Part shown: one piece after another, positions 49,335 to 60,360 of the stretch
How the letters are laid out: every line of letters starts with the position of its first letter
Numbering within the stretch: position 1 is the stretch's first letter
NCBI GenBank assembly: GCA_950106755.1
Contig: OX467092.1
Location: 4,650,001-4,714,000 of the forward strand
Reading direction: 5' to 3'
Source of the DNA: Climacium dendroides
Taxonomy: Eukaryota > Streptophyta > Bryopsida > Hypnales > Climaciaceae
Length of the DNA: 64,000 nucleotides
The notes under the pieces: generated by a model
Databases searched by the model: none
What the model was told of the DNA's origin: nothing
The model's input: only the letters and a program-made list of their open reading frames with translations
Translations under genes and position numbers: made by a program

Positions 49335-49640
49335 TAACTTATGAGTGGGATCAAGACGACTTATGAGGTTTGAACTTTTCTTTCTTTCTTTTTTCTTTTT
49401 CTTTTTTCTTGAAACACATGCAGAATTTCCATTGCAGGGGAAACAGTACGCAGAACCAGGGGACCTTGTCCCCAGCAAATTAGGTTTGAACTTTGAATGG
49501 TTTGAACCCGCAGATATGATGACTGAGTTACAGCTCAAGCAGCAGACAAGTGTGCAGCACATGACTACCAATTTGATGCTATTCAATTCCAATTGGATCA
49601 AAAGAATAAAGCTCAAAATATTTTTGCGGCTAGCCTAATC
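49335..49640 (+). pseudogene. Possible degenerate exon after a pyrimidine tract
   Basis: A long TTTCTTTC tract ending ACATGCAG resembles a 3' splice site. The following frame (PGDLVPSKLGLNFEWFEPAD, then LQLKQQTSVQHM) stays open for about 65 codons to a stop near 49,638. I do not recognise the protein. The first 130 bp are a copy of 48,246-48,372, where the frame is broken. It may be a retrotransposon or gene remnant, and I am not confident that it is expressed. Confidence 0.25.
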
Positions 49641-50262
49641 AGCAGATGCAAGTTGATCAAAATAAGAAAACTCAAAATACTTGTGAGTGACTAGCCTAAT
49701 CAGTGGATTCAAGTTGATCGAAGTAGGAAAACTGAAGGGAAATAATTTTGCATTTTTGCTGGAGACAAAGTCTCTTGGTTTAATGTACCGCTTCCCTTGC
49801 AATGGTAATTGTCCATTTGTTTCAAAAAATAAGAAATAAGAAAAATCAAAATATTTGCTACTAGCCTATTCAGTGGGTTCAAGCAGACACAACCATGCAC
49901 AAGTATTTTGTCCCTCCCTGCAAGCACCTTGCCTAACATGCAAATTTTTCAGCACATTCAATTGGTTTGAATTTGAATATATTCTATCCAGCACATGGTG
50001 CAAGATTTTATTTCGAGCATTGGGTTTAGGTTAGCCCTTGAAATCCATGGATGAGTGACTGAAGTGGGCTGGTTTGAATTTGAATAAGTTAAATTCAGTC
50101 TATCCAGCACATGTGCAAGATTTTTTCTAGCATTGGGTTTAGCCCTCAAATCCGTTGGAAATGTGAAGTGGACTTAGTTCTTAAGACCCTCCCGAACTCC
50201 TACTATTGGTGGCTTGTGAATGATTTCTAATGTGCAGAATGGGATAAACAATTTTTTTGTTT
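49641..50262. other. Degenerate direct repeats, no gene
   Basis: The phrase 'tagcctaatcag.gga..caagttgatc' occurs near 49,632 and 49,690 and diverged near 49,863. The block with 'tccagcacatg.tgcaagatttt' occurs near 49,985 and 50,100. These are local duplications typical of this island. Confidence 0.5.
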
Positions 50263-50266
50263 TTAA

Positions 50267-52118
50267 CTCGTGAAGTGCCAAGGCCTTTTTTCCATCAAAA
50301 CCTACTCAAAACTGCCATTTTTATTACGAAGAGCAAAAGAATTTAAAAAATTGTTTTTTTTTTACATGTCTAACAACAAGATCTTGTACTACTCTAGTAT
50401 AAAAATGCATGGAAAAAGATTTAGAAACTTTGATTGCATGCATTGCAAGATATTTGCATTCAAAGTGAAGAAAACAAGTTTTTTTTACACCTTAATTGGC
50501 TAGATTTTTGGCTTTGAATCTTCTTAACTTAAAACTTTTGCACTACTAATTTTGATTTTTTAATTTTTTATGGTGAAGAATTGAGTTGAGAATTTAGGAA
50601 AAAAATTGAACAAAAAACACTTAAATTTCTCTCATTAAAAAATTGTTAAGTAGAAGTAGGTTCAAGATTGAAGGGATAGCTAAATTGTTAATAGCTCTAA
50701 GATGCAATTGAAACATAATAATCCCAATAGTGAGATTGCTCTAGCAAGCAAACATATCCTTATCTAACAATTTTTTCTTAAAAATTTATTAAAATTACAT
50801 TTAAAAATGAAGTCTATAAGTTATTTTTTCAAGAAAATGTTTAAATTGCCCCCCAAAACAAATTATCCATAACTTTCTCATCACTAGTCCAAATAGAATG
50901 AATTAACCCCTAAAGTCCCAAAGTCCCTACAGGGACTCTTGGAATTTTGGGTAGGCTTGTGTGATTTCAAATTTTGACTTCATTTTTTGAAACTTTTTTT
51001 GAAGATAGGAAATCAAATTAGCTTTCTAGGAATATGATTTTTATTTCAATTGGTGCCAAGAAACAAAAGTTATGCCACCATAAGCCCAAAAAGCAACTTC
51101 AGGGATAGCCCAAAAAAATCACAAAAAATTGAATTTTTTTAATTTTTAATTTTTTTCTCAAATATTATATTTTTGTCTACATTTGAAGCTTTGATTAATT
51201 CCATTTGGACTAGTGATGAGAAAGTTATGGACAATCTTATTTTTTGGACAATCTAAGCATCTTCTTGAAAAAATAACTTATAGAATCATTTTTTTAATGC
51301 AATTTTTACAATTTTTCAAAAAAAGGTGTTAGGTATGGTTAAATTTGCTTGCTAGAATAATCTCACCATTGGGATTATTGTGTTTCAATTCCATCGTAAA
51401 GTTATTAATAGTTTAGTTATCCCTTCAATCTTGAACCTACTTCTACTTAATAATTTTTTAATGAGTGAAAATTAAGTAATTTTTTGTCGATTTTTTTTCC
51501 TGAATCCTCAACTCAATTCTTCAACATAAAAAATTATAAAATAAAAATCAGTAGTACAAAAATTTTAAGTTAAGGAGATTCAAAGTCACAAAATCTAGTC
51601 AATCAAGGTGTAAAAAACCTTGTTTCCTTCACTTTAAATGCAAAAATCTTGTGATCTACACTATTAAAGTTTCTGAAAATTTTGCCACGTATTTTTATAC
51701 TAGTGTAGTACAAGATCCTATGATTAGATATGTAGAGAAAAATACATTTTAATGTTTTTTGCTATTTGCAATAGAAATGGTGGTTTTGAGTAGGTTTTGA
51801 TGGAAATAAGGCCTTTGGACTTTCGGGATTAAAGCTTTAGATGTAGAAAAAAATATAATCTTTGAGAAAAAAAAATTAAAATTAAAAAAATTAAACTTTT
51901 GTGATTTAGGGGGGATTGTCCCTTGAGTTTCTTTTTGGACTCATGGTGGCATAACTTTTGTTTTGGGGCATTGATTGAAATAAAAATTATATTCTTAAAA
52001 AGCTAATCTAATTTCCTATCTTTAAAAAAAGTTTCAAAAAATCATGTCAAAAATTGAGATCACACAAGCCTACCCCAATCCCCAAGAATCCTACATAGAG
52101 ACTTTGGGACTTTAGAGG
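50267..52118 (+). repeat. TTAA element, copy 6, interrupted by copy 7
   Basis: TTAA flanks both outer ends (50,263-50,266 and 52,119-52,122). The left end is CTCGTGAAGTGCCAAGGCC and the right end GGGACTTTAGAGG. Removing the nested 922-bp copy and one TTAA leaves 926 bp, the normal family length. The halves continue each other: the sequence before the break (caaatagaatgaa) and after it (agctttag) align across AATGGAATGAATCAAAGCTT of copy 5. This is an older member of the family with more decayed ends. Confidence 0.8.
50907..51828 (-). repeat. TTAA element, copy 7 (922 bp), nested inside copy 6
   Basis: The element begins CCCCTAAAGTCCCAAAG and ends CTTTGGACTTTCGGGA, an inverted repeat of about 17 bp. 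TTAA is present on both sides (50,903-50,906 and 51,829-51,832). Uninterrupted relatives have a single TCAA or TTAA there, so TTAA was duplicated at insertion and is not part of the element. It lies in the opposite orientation to its host copy. There is no open frame of note, so it is non-autonomous. TTAA duplication with CCCTA-type termini is the signature of the piggyBac superfamily. That assignment is inference, since no transposase is in the window. Confidence 0.85.
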
Positions 52119-52122
52119 TTAA

Positions 52123-52620
52123 TATAATTTTCTTTTGAGAATTTTGAACAGTGAATAGACTGCTAAGTAACATAAGTATTTCTTATTGAATGTTAGATTA
52201 TTGAAACAAAATCATTCTAGCTATAACTTAGTTCAATGCATAGTTTTCATCCTTGATGGGCAATATGCTTATAATTTCTTGAATACAGTAGTGGTATTTA
52301 TGTAAATGAAATCATGGAATTTTTTTTCATAATTCGTCACAATGTATCACAACGTTGATGTTCTACACTCTTCGTTACAAAGCACCTTTGTTCAATAGAT
52401 CATGTCATTTCAAGCATAACATTGCTATCATATTTAGCTCTTTTATTGGTTTGAAAATGTGGATGTCATCTTGATGAATAGTATTTTCATAATTTTGGGG
52501 TACTCTTGAAAAATTACAATATGGAAATTAAGAGTTTGAAGTCAAGGGCTATGAGTGTCAATACAAAATTCCAAGTGATAAAAGTTGAATCCAAAAATTA
52601 GGTGCATCTTGGTCAAAATT
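52123..52620. other. AT-rich non-coding sequence
   Basis: No gene or bounded repeat is recognised. Confidence 0.45.
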
Positions 52621-52629
52621 TATTATAAA

Positions 52630-53060
52630 AGGCACAACACTTTTTGTAACTTTTGACTACATGGTTAAAAAACCATTGTATCGCATGTAGTTTCTTTCGC
52701 AACTCAAGCAACTTGGGTAGCTAAAAAAATCACTTCTTATATGAAAAATAAATTTGAAATTGTTTTTTTAGATTTTATATACACATGAAAAGCTTGAATC
52801 ATTCCATTTTGATCAATGAGATGAAAGTTATAAGGAGTTTGCAGGTGTTTATGGAATCTCTACTCTAAAATAAACTATGAAGTCCTTTACTTAACTCAAT
52901 TCTCAACATTTTTGGAAAAAGATAAAAATCATAGAATGGAGATTATTTATTATAGCATTAAAACCATTGGGATTGGCATTTTTCAACTCCATAACTAAAT
53001 TCTTAACAATTTAATATTTTGAATCATTATCTTTTTCTTTCTATTTACTATTTTTTCAAG
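52630..53060 (+). repeat. Truncated copy related to 25.2-25.7 kb
   Basis: Blocks such as 'acatggttaaaaa.ccattgta', 'tgaatcattccattttgat', 'ctctaaaataaact' and 'cattgggattggcattttt' occur in the same order as at 25.23-25.66 kb. Similarity ends near 53,057. The divergence is clearly greater than between the 25- and 41-kb copies. Confidence 0.6.
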
Positions 53061-53589
53061 TATGAATATGAATTTATTTGTTTTTGAATTTTTTTATATG
53101 TATTCCCAACTTATTTCTTCAACATATTATAGAGAGTTGCAAGTTGTAGGTTCTATAAATTTCTCGATTAAAAATTTGAAAGATGAAAAGAGTTGAAATT
53201 ACTTCTTTTTGAAACTCAAGCTTTTATGATCTTGCAATTGGTAAGGTTTTTTATTTTAAAATTTTAGGAGGTTGTACTCTAATAAGTTAACTAGAGGATC
53301 CTATGATGAATTTGTTTAAAAATAAATATGGATGAAGATTTTAGCCTTGCTTTAGAGACTAGCATTTTGAAGTAGTTTTGGACCTCTAAACATGAAAAAA
53401 TTGTACGGATTGAATGAACAACAAGGTTGATAAAGCCTAATGTGTTTGTTTTTACTGCATTGTGAGATTATGAAAAATTCCAAAAATTCAATGAATAGAT
53501 GCAATTGCAAGTTTCTTTAGCTATCATATATTTTTGAATCCAATATTGTGTGTTTTTCAATTTAATGTATATATGAGTCAGTAACTGAC

Positions 53590-54040
53590 TTGTTTGAGCT
53601 CATTGCTCATTGTGACCAATTGTCACAATGAGCTCAAAAGAATAAATTGAATTAAAATTTTTTCATCCCCCAAATTGAAAAATAAATAAATAGAACTATT
53701 TAATTTAAATTAAACAATTAAAATGAAATGAAATTTTTTTGGTATCCCCCAATCCCACCCCTTTGTAATTTTCAAGTGGGGGTGGCAGGATATATCCCTT
53801 ACCCATATCCGTATCCCATATCCATATCAGATACAATACTTGTATCCATATTCATACTTGTATCCCGTACATGTCTTGTATTGTATCCATATTGTTTTTG
53901 TATTAGTACAAATGTATATTTAAACCATATTTGTACCATATCCATATATGCACTATATCGATAACTAGAGTTGTTTTTCCAAGATCAACAACACAAGGGG
54001 GAGGATTTAAAAAAAAATCAACAACTCTCAATTTTTTTTT
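53590..54040 (+). repeat. Block with CATATCC short repeats, related to 33.5-33.98 kb
   Basis: CATATCC/GTATCC iterations at about 53,800-53,960 and flanking motifs match the block at 33.5 kb in inverted order. The palindrome at 53,606-53,632 lies at one end of the block. The 78- and 69-codon frames over the iterations reflect the repeat. Confidence 0.5.
53606..53632. other. Perfect 11-bp palindrome, 5-nt loop
   Basis: CTCATTGTGAC is followed by CAATT and then its exact reverse complement GTCACAATGAG. A further TGAGCTCATTG upstream overlaps and repeats half of the arm. It may be the terminus of the element at 53.59-54.04 kb. Confidence 0.7.
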
Positions 54041-54352
54041 TGCGGGGGGAATGAAGGAACAAGACGGTTCACTCTTTTCGGTACATTGTCATTACTTTGT
54101 ATATTCTACATTAAAAATTAAATTAAAAATAAGATTATAATAAATTTTAAAATATCATTATGAACTTTATTTTTGGTAAAAATTCAAATTGATTGCCTTA
54201 TTTTGTGTTGTATGTATGATTTATTTTCATTCAATGTTATAAATTTTAATGTACATAATTTGTTATGAAACTAGTAGAGATTTTTGGCATTAATAGTGAA
54301 CACATAGTTTTATGTTATAAAAATATAATATTGAATTTTTAATATAAATAAA

Positions 54353-55789
54353 CCCCTAAAGGACCATTGTCTCTATAGGGGACATATGAAAATTAAGCAA
54401 GTACATACAATCTTAATTTTTGGTATAATTTTTTGATTTTTTTCTAAAACAAAAGATCAAATTTGCATTGTGGAGATGTAATTTTTATTTCAATTGGTAT
54501 CCAAGACCATAGCTATACCATCCAAAGAAAAGTTGGACTTAGGCATAAAAATATCACAAAAATTCAAAAAATGTATATTTTTCAAAAGTGATTTTTATAG
54601 AACATATTCTTATCTATGTGGAAAGTTTCTATTCATTCTATTTGGATGATTGATGTGAAGGTTAAGATTGTTTGGGGGCAAGTAAAACATCTTTCTTAAA
54701 AAATAATTCAAATAATATCTTTAAAACTCAATTTTCAAGTTATTTTCATAAAAAGGTCTACAATATTTAGGTCCTTCCTTGCTAAAAGCCTAAATAAATC
54801 TTACCATTAGAATTGACATGTTTCAATTCCATCTTAAAGGTTGAAAATGATTCAAATTTTCTTTCTATTTTATACCTATTTCAAAATAATGTTTTTGAAA
54901 AGAATAAAAATTAATTTAAAAAAATTCCACCCAATTTACAATTCAATTTTCCATTTTAAAGATTGTAGGTATATTGCAAGGAAGTTGGTGGGCTTATCAT
55001 GAATTATGGTAAAGAGGTTGGTGGTTTTGGCATCTTAACTCATAATATCTACCCTAACCTTTGCTTCAAGAACCATGTAAATGAAGAAAGGAAGTGTCGC
55101 TAGAAAATGGAAGGAAACAAGCCTAAGTTGGTAGATTGATGCCACACACTTGAATAGTTTGGATAAGACTAGCCTCCTCCATCCATCAGCCTATAGTAGC
55201 CAAGTTTGTTCTATCCACTGTGTACAAAAAAAGAGGGATTTTTTGGCAATTAGTAAAACAAAATTTTAACATTCCTTGCGTTGCGGATGGTGAGTGAATT
55301 ACTATTTTACTCATTTGCAAAATTCTACTATTGGATAGGAAAAATAATTGGTCTTCAATATCCATAAACTTTAGGTCAAATTAATTTTTGAATCGCTTTT
55401 TTTGGCATGAACTTGACTTTCTTTCCTATGCATTTTTTAGGTCCTGTAAATATGCCATGCTATATTTCAGATAATCAAGATGTTTATGTTGGATGGAATG
55501 TTTTCTTACCTTAAAACTCCATTTTAAAATATTTTGAGTTAGAAGGATTCCAAGTCTTACAACCTCAATTGGATTTAAGGAATAAAATTTTTTCTACCTT
55601 AAATGTTAATATCTTGCAATTCATATGATTGAAGTTTTCAAAAAAAATTCTATACATTTTTATGCTAGTCTAATGCAAGATCTTGTGGTTGAATATGCAA
55701 AAGAAACAAATTTTCAAAAGTTTTTTTTTCTATTGAAAATGGCAATTTGGAATGATTTTTGGTCAAATATAATCATAGAACATCGGTGG
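54353..55789 (-). repeat. TTAA element with enlarged interior (1.44 kb)
   Basis: The left end CCCCTAAAGGACCATTG follows TAAA (decayed TTAA) and includes the family palindrome CTCTATAGGGGAC. The right end ATCGGTGG is followed by TTAA at 55,790-55,793. The middle, about 54.96-55.50 kb, has no counterpart in the 0.9-kb copies, so an unrelated segment of roughly 0.5 kb appears to have inserted. I cannot classify that segment. Confidence 0.5.
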
Positions 55790-55793
55790 TTAA

Positions 55794-57000
55794 TTGCATG
55801 GCCATTAGTACACCACATAATCTAACTCCACCATTTTTAGGATGAAAAATGCACAATTATTGGAGTTATCTTGAAAATCATCCTCTCTTAGATTTTTTGT
55901 TTGTTTTGAATTTTAGATTGCATTTGAATTTTAATCAACTTGTATTTTTTTTGGAATAATAGTAAGGCATAATTGCATGTAATCTAATCACATTGGATTG
56001 TCTTCATAACTCCAAATAGAATTTAGGATTGTGGGTGGTAGAGACATGTTGAAGTGGAGACACTTGCCAAGGGGGGATGCATGGTTTGGTGTCTCAATAT
56101 TGTTACTAGTCGATTTACTAATCAACCATCTAATGAAAGCCTTCATAAGTGGTTCATCCTTCAATTTAAAACAAACAAACAATTGCAATGAATCAAAACA
56201 AGCCCACTTAGAATTTCAAATATACTATGCAAAGGAAAGAATTTTAAAACAAATTCATAATAAAATGACTTCCAAAGACTAGACTTTATTTTTTTCCATA
56301 AAAGTCCATAACCATATGAAATACAATGATGTTGGCACCAAAGAATTCATTTTAAGTTAAATATTGTTTTCATTTATTCTTACATTAGTCACTCTAAACC
56401 ATTTTTCTGTATTTTTGTTAAAAAAAAGTCTATTTGTATAAAAATTGATTGTTGTTACAATCCATAAATTAATTTTAAAAAATCTATAAATCAATGTTGA
56501 TGGACATTGGTTGCCAAAAAAATACATAGATGTCTTCTTAATCAAGTTCTCATGTTTTTCATCCAAAAATAGTATAAAGAATTATAATACTTTGTGTGAT
56601 ATTCACTTTGGAATACATACCCTTCCCTAAAATCAACCTTGTGACACAATTATTGAGACACCAAACCATACATCCACCCCCAAAGGATTTAGAAAATTTA
56701 GAGCTCTCCATCAAGTCTTCTGTTGGTTGAATTTATTAGGTTGATAAATTGCTATGCATTGTAGATAGTCTAATAGGATGTCTTGTTTGGAGTAACTTTA
56801 GTGAATATATACCAACCAAAAATAAATGAAAGAAAATAGTTGTTATGGATACCTTAAATGCAAGACAAATGGATATTCTTTAAGGCAAAATTAGATCCTA
56901 GATTTCAAGGAAAAGTGCAAAAGCATAGCTAGAACAAAATGCTGGAAGTGCAAGAAATGTGTTGTTGAAACTAAGGATCACTCTAGCCTTGACATCCTTA
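55794..57000. other. AT-rich non-coding sequence
   Basis: No gene is recognised. Short open frames on both strands near 56.0-56.3 kb overlap each other and have no motif. Confidence 0.5.
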
Positions 57001-57002
57001 TA

Positions 57003-57567
57003 TACTACTCCCTTTGTCCCAAAATGATCTTCCATTTGACCTTGTTTTTTTGTCCCAAAATGATCTTCTTGTTGCACTTTGTGATGTTGAAATTGATCAA
57101 GTTTGGCTTGTGATTGTTGTTTGGGACTAGGAAAACAATTCTAAGTAGTAGTTCCCCCTCTATCCATGCAAGTAAAAGACAAATAAAATGATTGAAGGGA
57201 TCAATGAATATGTTTTTTTCTTATTTTTTTGCATCTCTTTGGTATTCCCCAATTGAAGTAGATTAAGCTTTGGGAGGCAAAACAAAGTTCTATACTTGGT
57301 TTTAGCCATTTACTAAATGCCCACAAAATGACACCCTAACATTTAACAATTAGGAACTTACTAGTGTTCTTTGAAAATGCCCAAAAATTTCACTTTTCAA
57401 TATTCTAAAACTACACTTTGAGAAGGGTTCTAAAACTCAAAGTTTTTAAGATGGGAAGAGATCATCAAAATCTACTTATTGTGCAAAATAAGTCTTTAAA
57501 AAGGTTATTTTTAGCCTTAATACAAAAGATTTGGTCCAACAAGAAGATCATTTTGAAACAGAGGTAG
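57003..57567 (+). mobile_element. Stowaway-like MITE, 565 bp
   Basis: The left end TACTACTCCCTTTGTCCC, continuing AAAATGATC, is mirrored by GATCATTTTGAAACAGAGG followed by TAGTA. TA lies on both sides, as expected for Tc1/mariner-type MITEs. The terminal motif TTTGTCCCAAAATGATCTTC is repeated a second time 36 bp inside the left end. The body is the inverted relative of 15.78-16.50 kb and lacks the CACTA MITE found there. Confidence 0.65.
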
Positions 57568-57683
57568 TACTATTTATCTTTTCATCATAGTTCCTTTCTT
57601 AGACAACTACTACTTCACTTGAACTATAATTTTTTGAAAACTACTATGCTACTACTTCTAGAGAACTATTATTTCTAGAAAGT

Positions 57684-58183
57684 TGTGGGAGTGTGATCCC
57701 ACATGCTAGACCTAGAAAACTAGCATTTGATGGGAAATTTCAAAATTTATTCCCTTAAAAAGGAAAGTTTTGAGTCCCCATAGGAGATTAGAAAGATTTT
57801 AGGAATACCGGGACTCTGGATCCGGAGAAATCCTATTAGGTGTAAAAACCTAATTCGGGAACCCTAAAAAGTTCCAGAAATCAGATGACGGCGCCGACTC
57901 TAAACCGGATCTGTACTAGGGTTAGGCTTTGCTGCCAAAACCTATCCCGTACTCTCGTCCGACCGTCCATCCGTCTGGCCAATATAAGAAGAGGACTGTA
58001 GCCAATAGAAGGCACAGTTGCTTTCTTACCTTCTTGCATCTTCGTTTTCCTGCCTTTCCAGCTCTTAGAAATTTTTGGTAGATTGAGGGACTGTGTGAGT
58101 TGCGATTGTGCAGGGTGTTCTGGAGTGATCTTTTGTGAGCAAGAGGGGTAGGGAGAGATTGTGCGAGGTTTCTTGTAAGCGTG
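57684..58183 (+). promoter_or_regulatory. LTR-like promoter/leader of a retrotransposon
   Basis: TGTGGGAGTGTGATCCCACA at 57,684-57,703 is the palindromic TG...CA start common in plant LTRs. Composition changes sharply here from AT-rich to GC-richer. AATATAAG (TATAAG at 57,983-57,988) is a plausible TATA box, about 200 bp ahead of the ATG of the gag-like frame at 58,184. I cannot place the LTR end or a primer-binding site, and the 3' LTR would lie outside the window. Confidence 0.45.
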
Positions 58184-58579
58184 ATGACTTCCAAGGCGAG
58201 CCGGCGTAGGCTGAGGGAGGAGCCGGAGGACTTAGACGAGTCGATTTCAGCGCCACCATCCTAGCCGAAGGCAATTCCGTTAATGTGGGTGGTGCCAGAA
58301 ATTCCAATAGATGAGGTCCGGCTGGAGCGCCTGCGACAGAACCTCACCAACATGGGATGTGAGGGTTTGATGGATGTCCCTTGGGGCATCTGGGAGGAGA
58401 GTTTGGTGGCGGATTTGCTTCGACTGGAAAGTGATATCTTGGATACCACCCTCCGGGCGAAGCCAAAACTGTGGACGGTCAGCGAGTGGAGAGCTGTCTA
58501 TGGGTTCCGGATGGTGCCGAACAAGGTCATGGAAAAGAACCAGGAGTGCATGGACGGCGAGTTCCGGGCGGAGGTCAAT
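58184..58579 (+). pseudogene. Gag-like retrotransposon protein, first part
   Basis: The ATG at 58,184 opens a charged N-terminal tail (MTSKASRRRLREEPEDLDES). A TAG at 58,262 interrupts it, and the same frame then continues (WVVPEIPIDEVRLERLRQNL ... WTVSEWRAVYGF) to Asn at 58,577. The layout, directly after an LTR-like leader, and the Arg/Glu/Leu-rich composition suggest a gag-type structural protein. I do not recognise a named domain, and the assignment rests on context. The frame is cut by a 4.85-kb insertion and resumes at 63,430 in the same phase with Glu-Glu-Asp. The copy is dead because of the TAG codons and the insertion. Confidence 0.55.
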
Positions 58580-58599
58580 ACAAAAAAAACAGTGAATAA

Positions 58600-59290
58600 A
58601 TGACTGTGATAAATGACTCCACAGCAGTCATTTAGGACATTTTCGATTGGTAAATGACTCGGGGTCCCAGAGTCATTGTAGACAAGTGTGTGACTGTAGT
58701 GACTGGCAGTGTATTAGTACCATCCCGATGAGTCTTGGATGAAAAAGCGGATGAGAGGGTCTATGTGGCACTTGTTATTTTCGGGCAATTGGGTGAGAAA
58801 GTGTAGCTAGTTGCCTGTTCCACTCCAAAATTTTGGAAAAGCGGCATGACGTTAGCATTTTCAGAGTCATTGTTTAGTCACCATGAAGTCATTGGCAAGT
58901 GGCTCGTGCATTGACATGTCAGCACCCTCCGTACATGTTTCAAAGTCATTCTGTAGTTACAGAAAGTGCTCGGTATGGTTTGCGTGGTATTTTGCATAAG
59001 TCATTTGTAAGTTCAGGGTGAGTTATTTTAGAGTCATTCTGTGTGCATGGAAAACTTATTGGTTGTTGACACGTGGCGATGTAACGATTTCTGTGGGAGT
59101 CACTGTGGAGTTGTTTTGCAGTCAACATAGGGGGGTGACAAATATCCCTGTGCTCACGAAGCTGATTTACGAGTCGTTTGTAAGTTCCGTTAGAGTTATT
59201 TGTGAGTTGTCAATTGCAATGTGTGGCGACAGAGGGATTCATTTTGGGGTTCTTACCGAGTTACTCCTACTCCATTCGCTGCCAGTGATC
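58600..59290. repeat. Left subterminal repeat region (AGTCATTTG-type)
   Basis: Variants of GAGTCATTTGTAAGT / AGTCATTCTGTAGTTA occur every 20-60 bp in both orientations, for example near 58,668, 58,869, 58,946, 59,000, 59,031 and 59,174. They are probable transposase-binding sites by analogy with EnSpm. The 91-codon frame here is built from the repeats. Confidence 0.6.
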
Positions 59291-59596
59291 TAGAATGACT
59301 AAACCCAGAATGACTATCAAAAGACTCTACAAGTGTCTATGTAGCCATTAACACTGTAGCACTCTCCTGCGGTAAATGCAAACAAAGCTATGACAAGCAA
59401 CATGGCAAGCTTACAAAAGTAGACCTCATGCATTCCAACATCCACACATGCAATAGGGAAAGGGCCCAAAATAACAGACAAGCCTTCATTGGAAATAAAA
59501 AGTACATTAAGAGAACTCCGTTCATGATGGGAGATCACAGAACACAAAACTATGAGCCTATATGCAATGTCAAAAAATAGAGTGAGCAGGGCCACC

Positions 59597-60230
59597 TTAC
59601 ATTGTCAACTTCAGGTACTTCTGGTTCCATATGGTACACGACCCTTTGACATTGTTGACAACTTCCTGGTCACCTTGGGCATTAGGAAACATGAATGCCA
59701 CTTCACCTGCAAAAACATCATGGACGTCCATTTTGAACCACATTTTGGGAATGTCCTAATGGTGGTACTTGTGTTTATCCGGTAATCCACTGATCTTACC
59801 CACTGCCACTTTTTGCTTATGCGCTCGCGGATTCAGTAGAAATACTTCGTCTCCGCAACGATATTGTAAGAAGGCCACCGATTAGAAATAATGCATGAAG
59901 GATTGACGCAACTAATACTTTAAAGTTATTCCACATACCGTCCTACTGTAGGCTGACTTGCATCTATCTTGGACGTGACTGCAATGGGACTGGGAAATGA
60001 GTTCTCTTTTATTGGTCACGAAAAAGGACTTCTTCGTTACTTCCTTGTGACTACAATGTCTTGACCGAGTGCATACAGTATAGTAGATAGAGCCACTTCG
60101 AGCATTCACTTCGACAGGGCATGGATACCATGCACTCTGTACAAGTAATATGAGGCGCCTCCAACCAACTGCAGCGAAATGACCCACTCTCACCTTGAAC
60201 TGACCTTCATAAAATGGTGCCCCAACAATT
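59597..60230 (-). pseudogene. Transposon-borne protein, 3' exons, possible EnSpm-associated domain
   Basis: One exon (about 60,230 down to 59,939) reads APFYEGQFKVRVGHFAAVGW and onward and ends before a GTATGT donor. The next (59,878 down to about 59,600) reads CGDEVFLLNPRAHKQKVAVG, a TAG stop at 59,758-59,756, then IPKMWFKMDVHDV and NNVKGSCTIWNQKYLKL before AAT|GTAAGG. The pattern Val-Ala-x-Gly ... Val-Asp/His-x-Val ... Gly-x-x-Ile-x-Trp resembles a C-terminal domain commonly seen in plant EnSpm-type proteins. That is a resemblance from memory and not a firm match. It may be the same gene as the FCP1-like exons upstream. The TAG suggests decay. Confidence 0.35.
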
Positions 60231-60360
60231 CCATGATACCACCATGGACGAGAAGGTTATTTGGAAACCGCTTGCAAATCATAATAGGAGAGCCGACATC
60301 CACAGAACATCGTGACACAGCCCTAGAACTACAGAGGACGAATTACAAGGCTGAACTTAC

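Noticed and set aside
622..54400. CCCTAAA at the ends of the TTAA family as interstitial telomere repeats
   Set aside because: Each occurrence is a single heptamer at an element end flanked by TTAA. No tandem (CCCTAAA) run exists.
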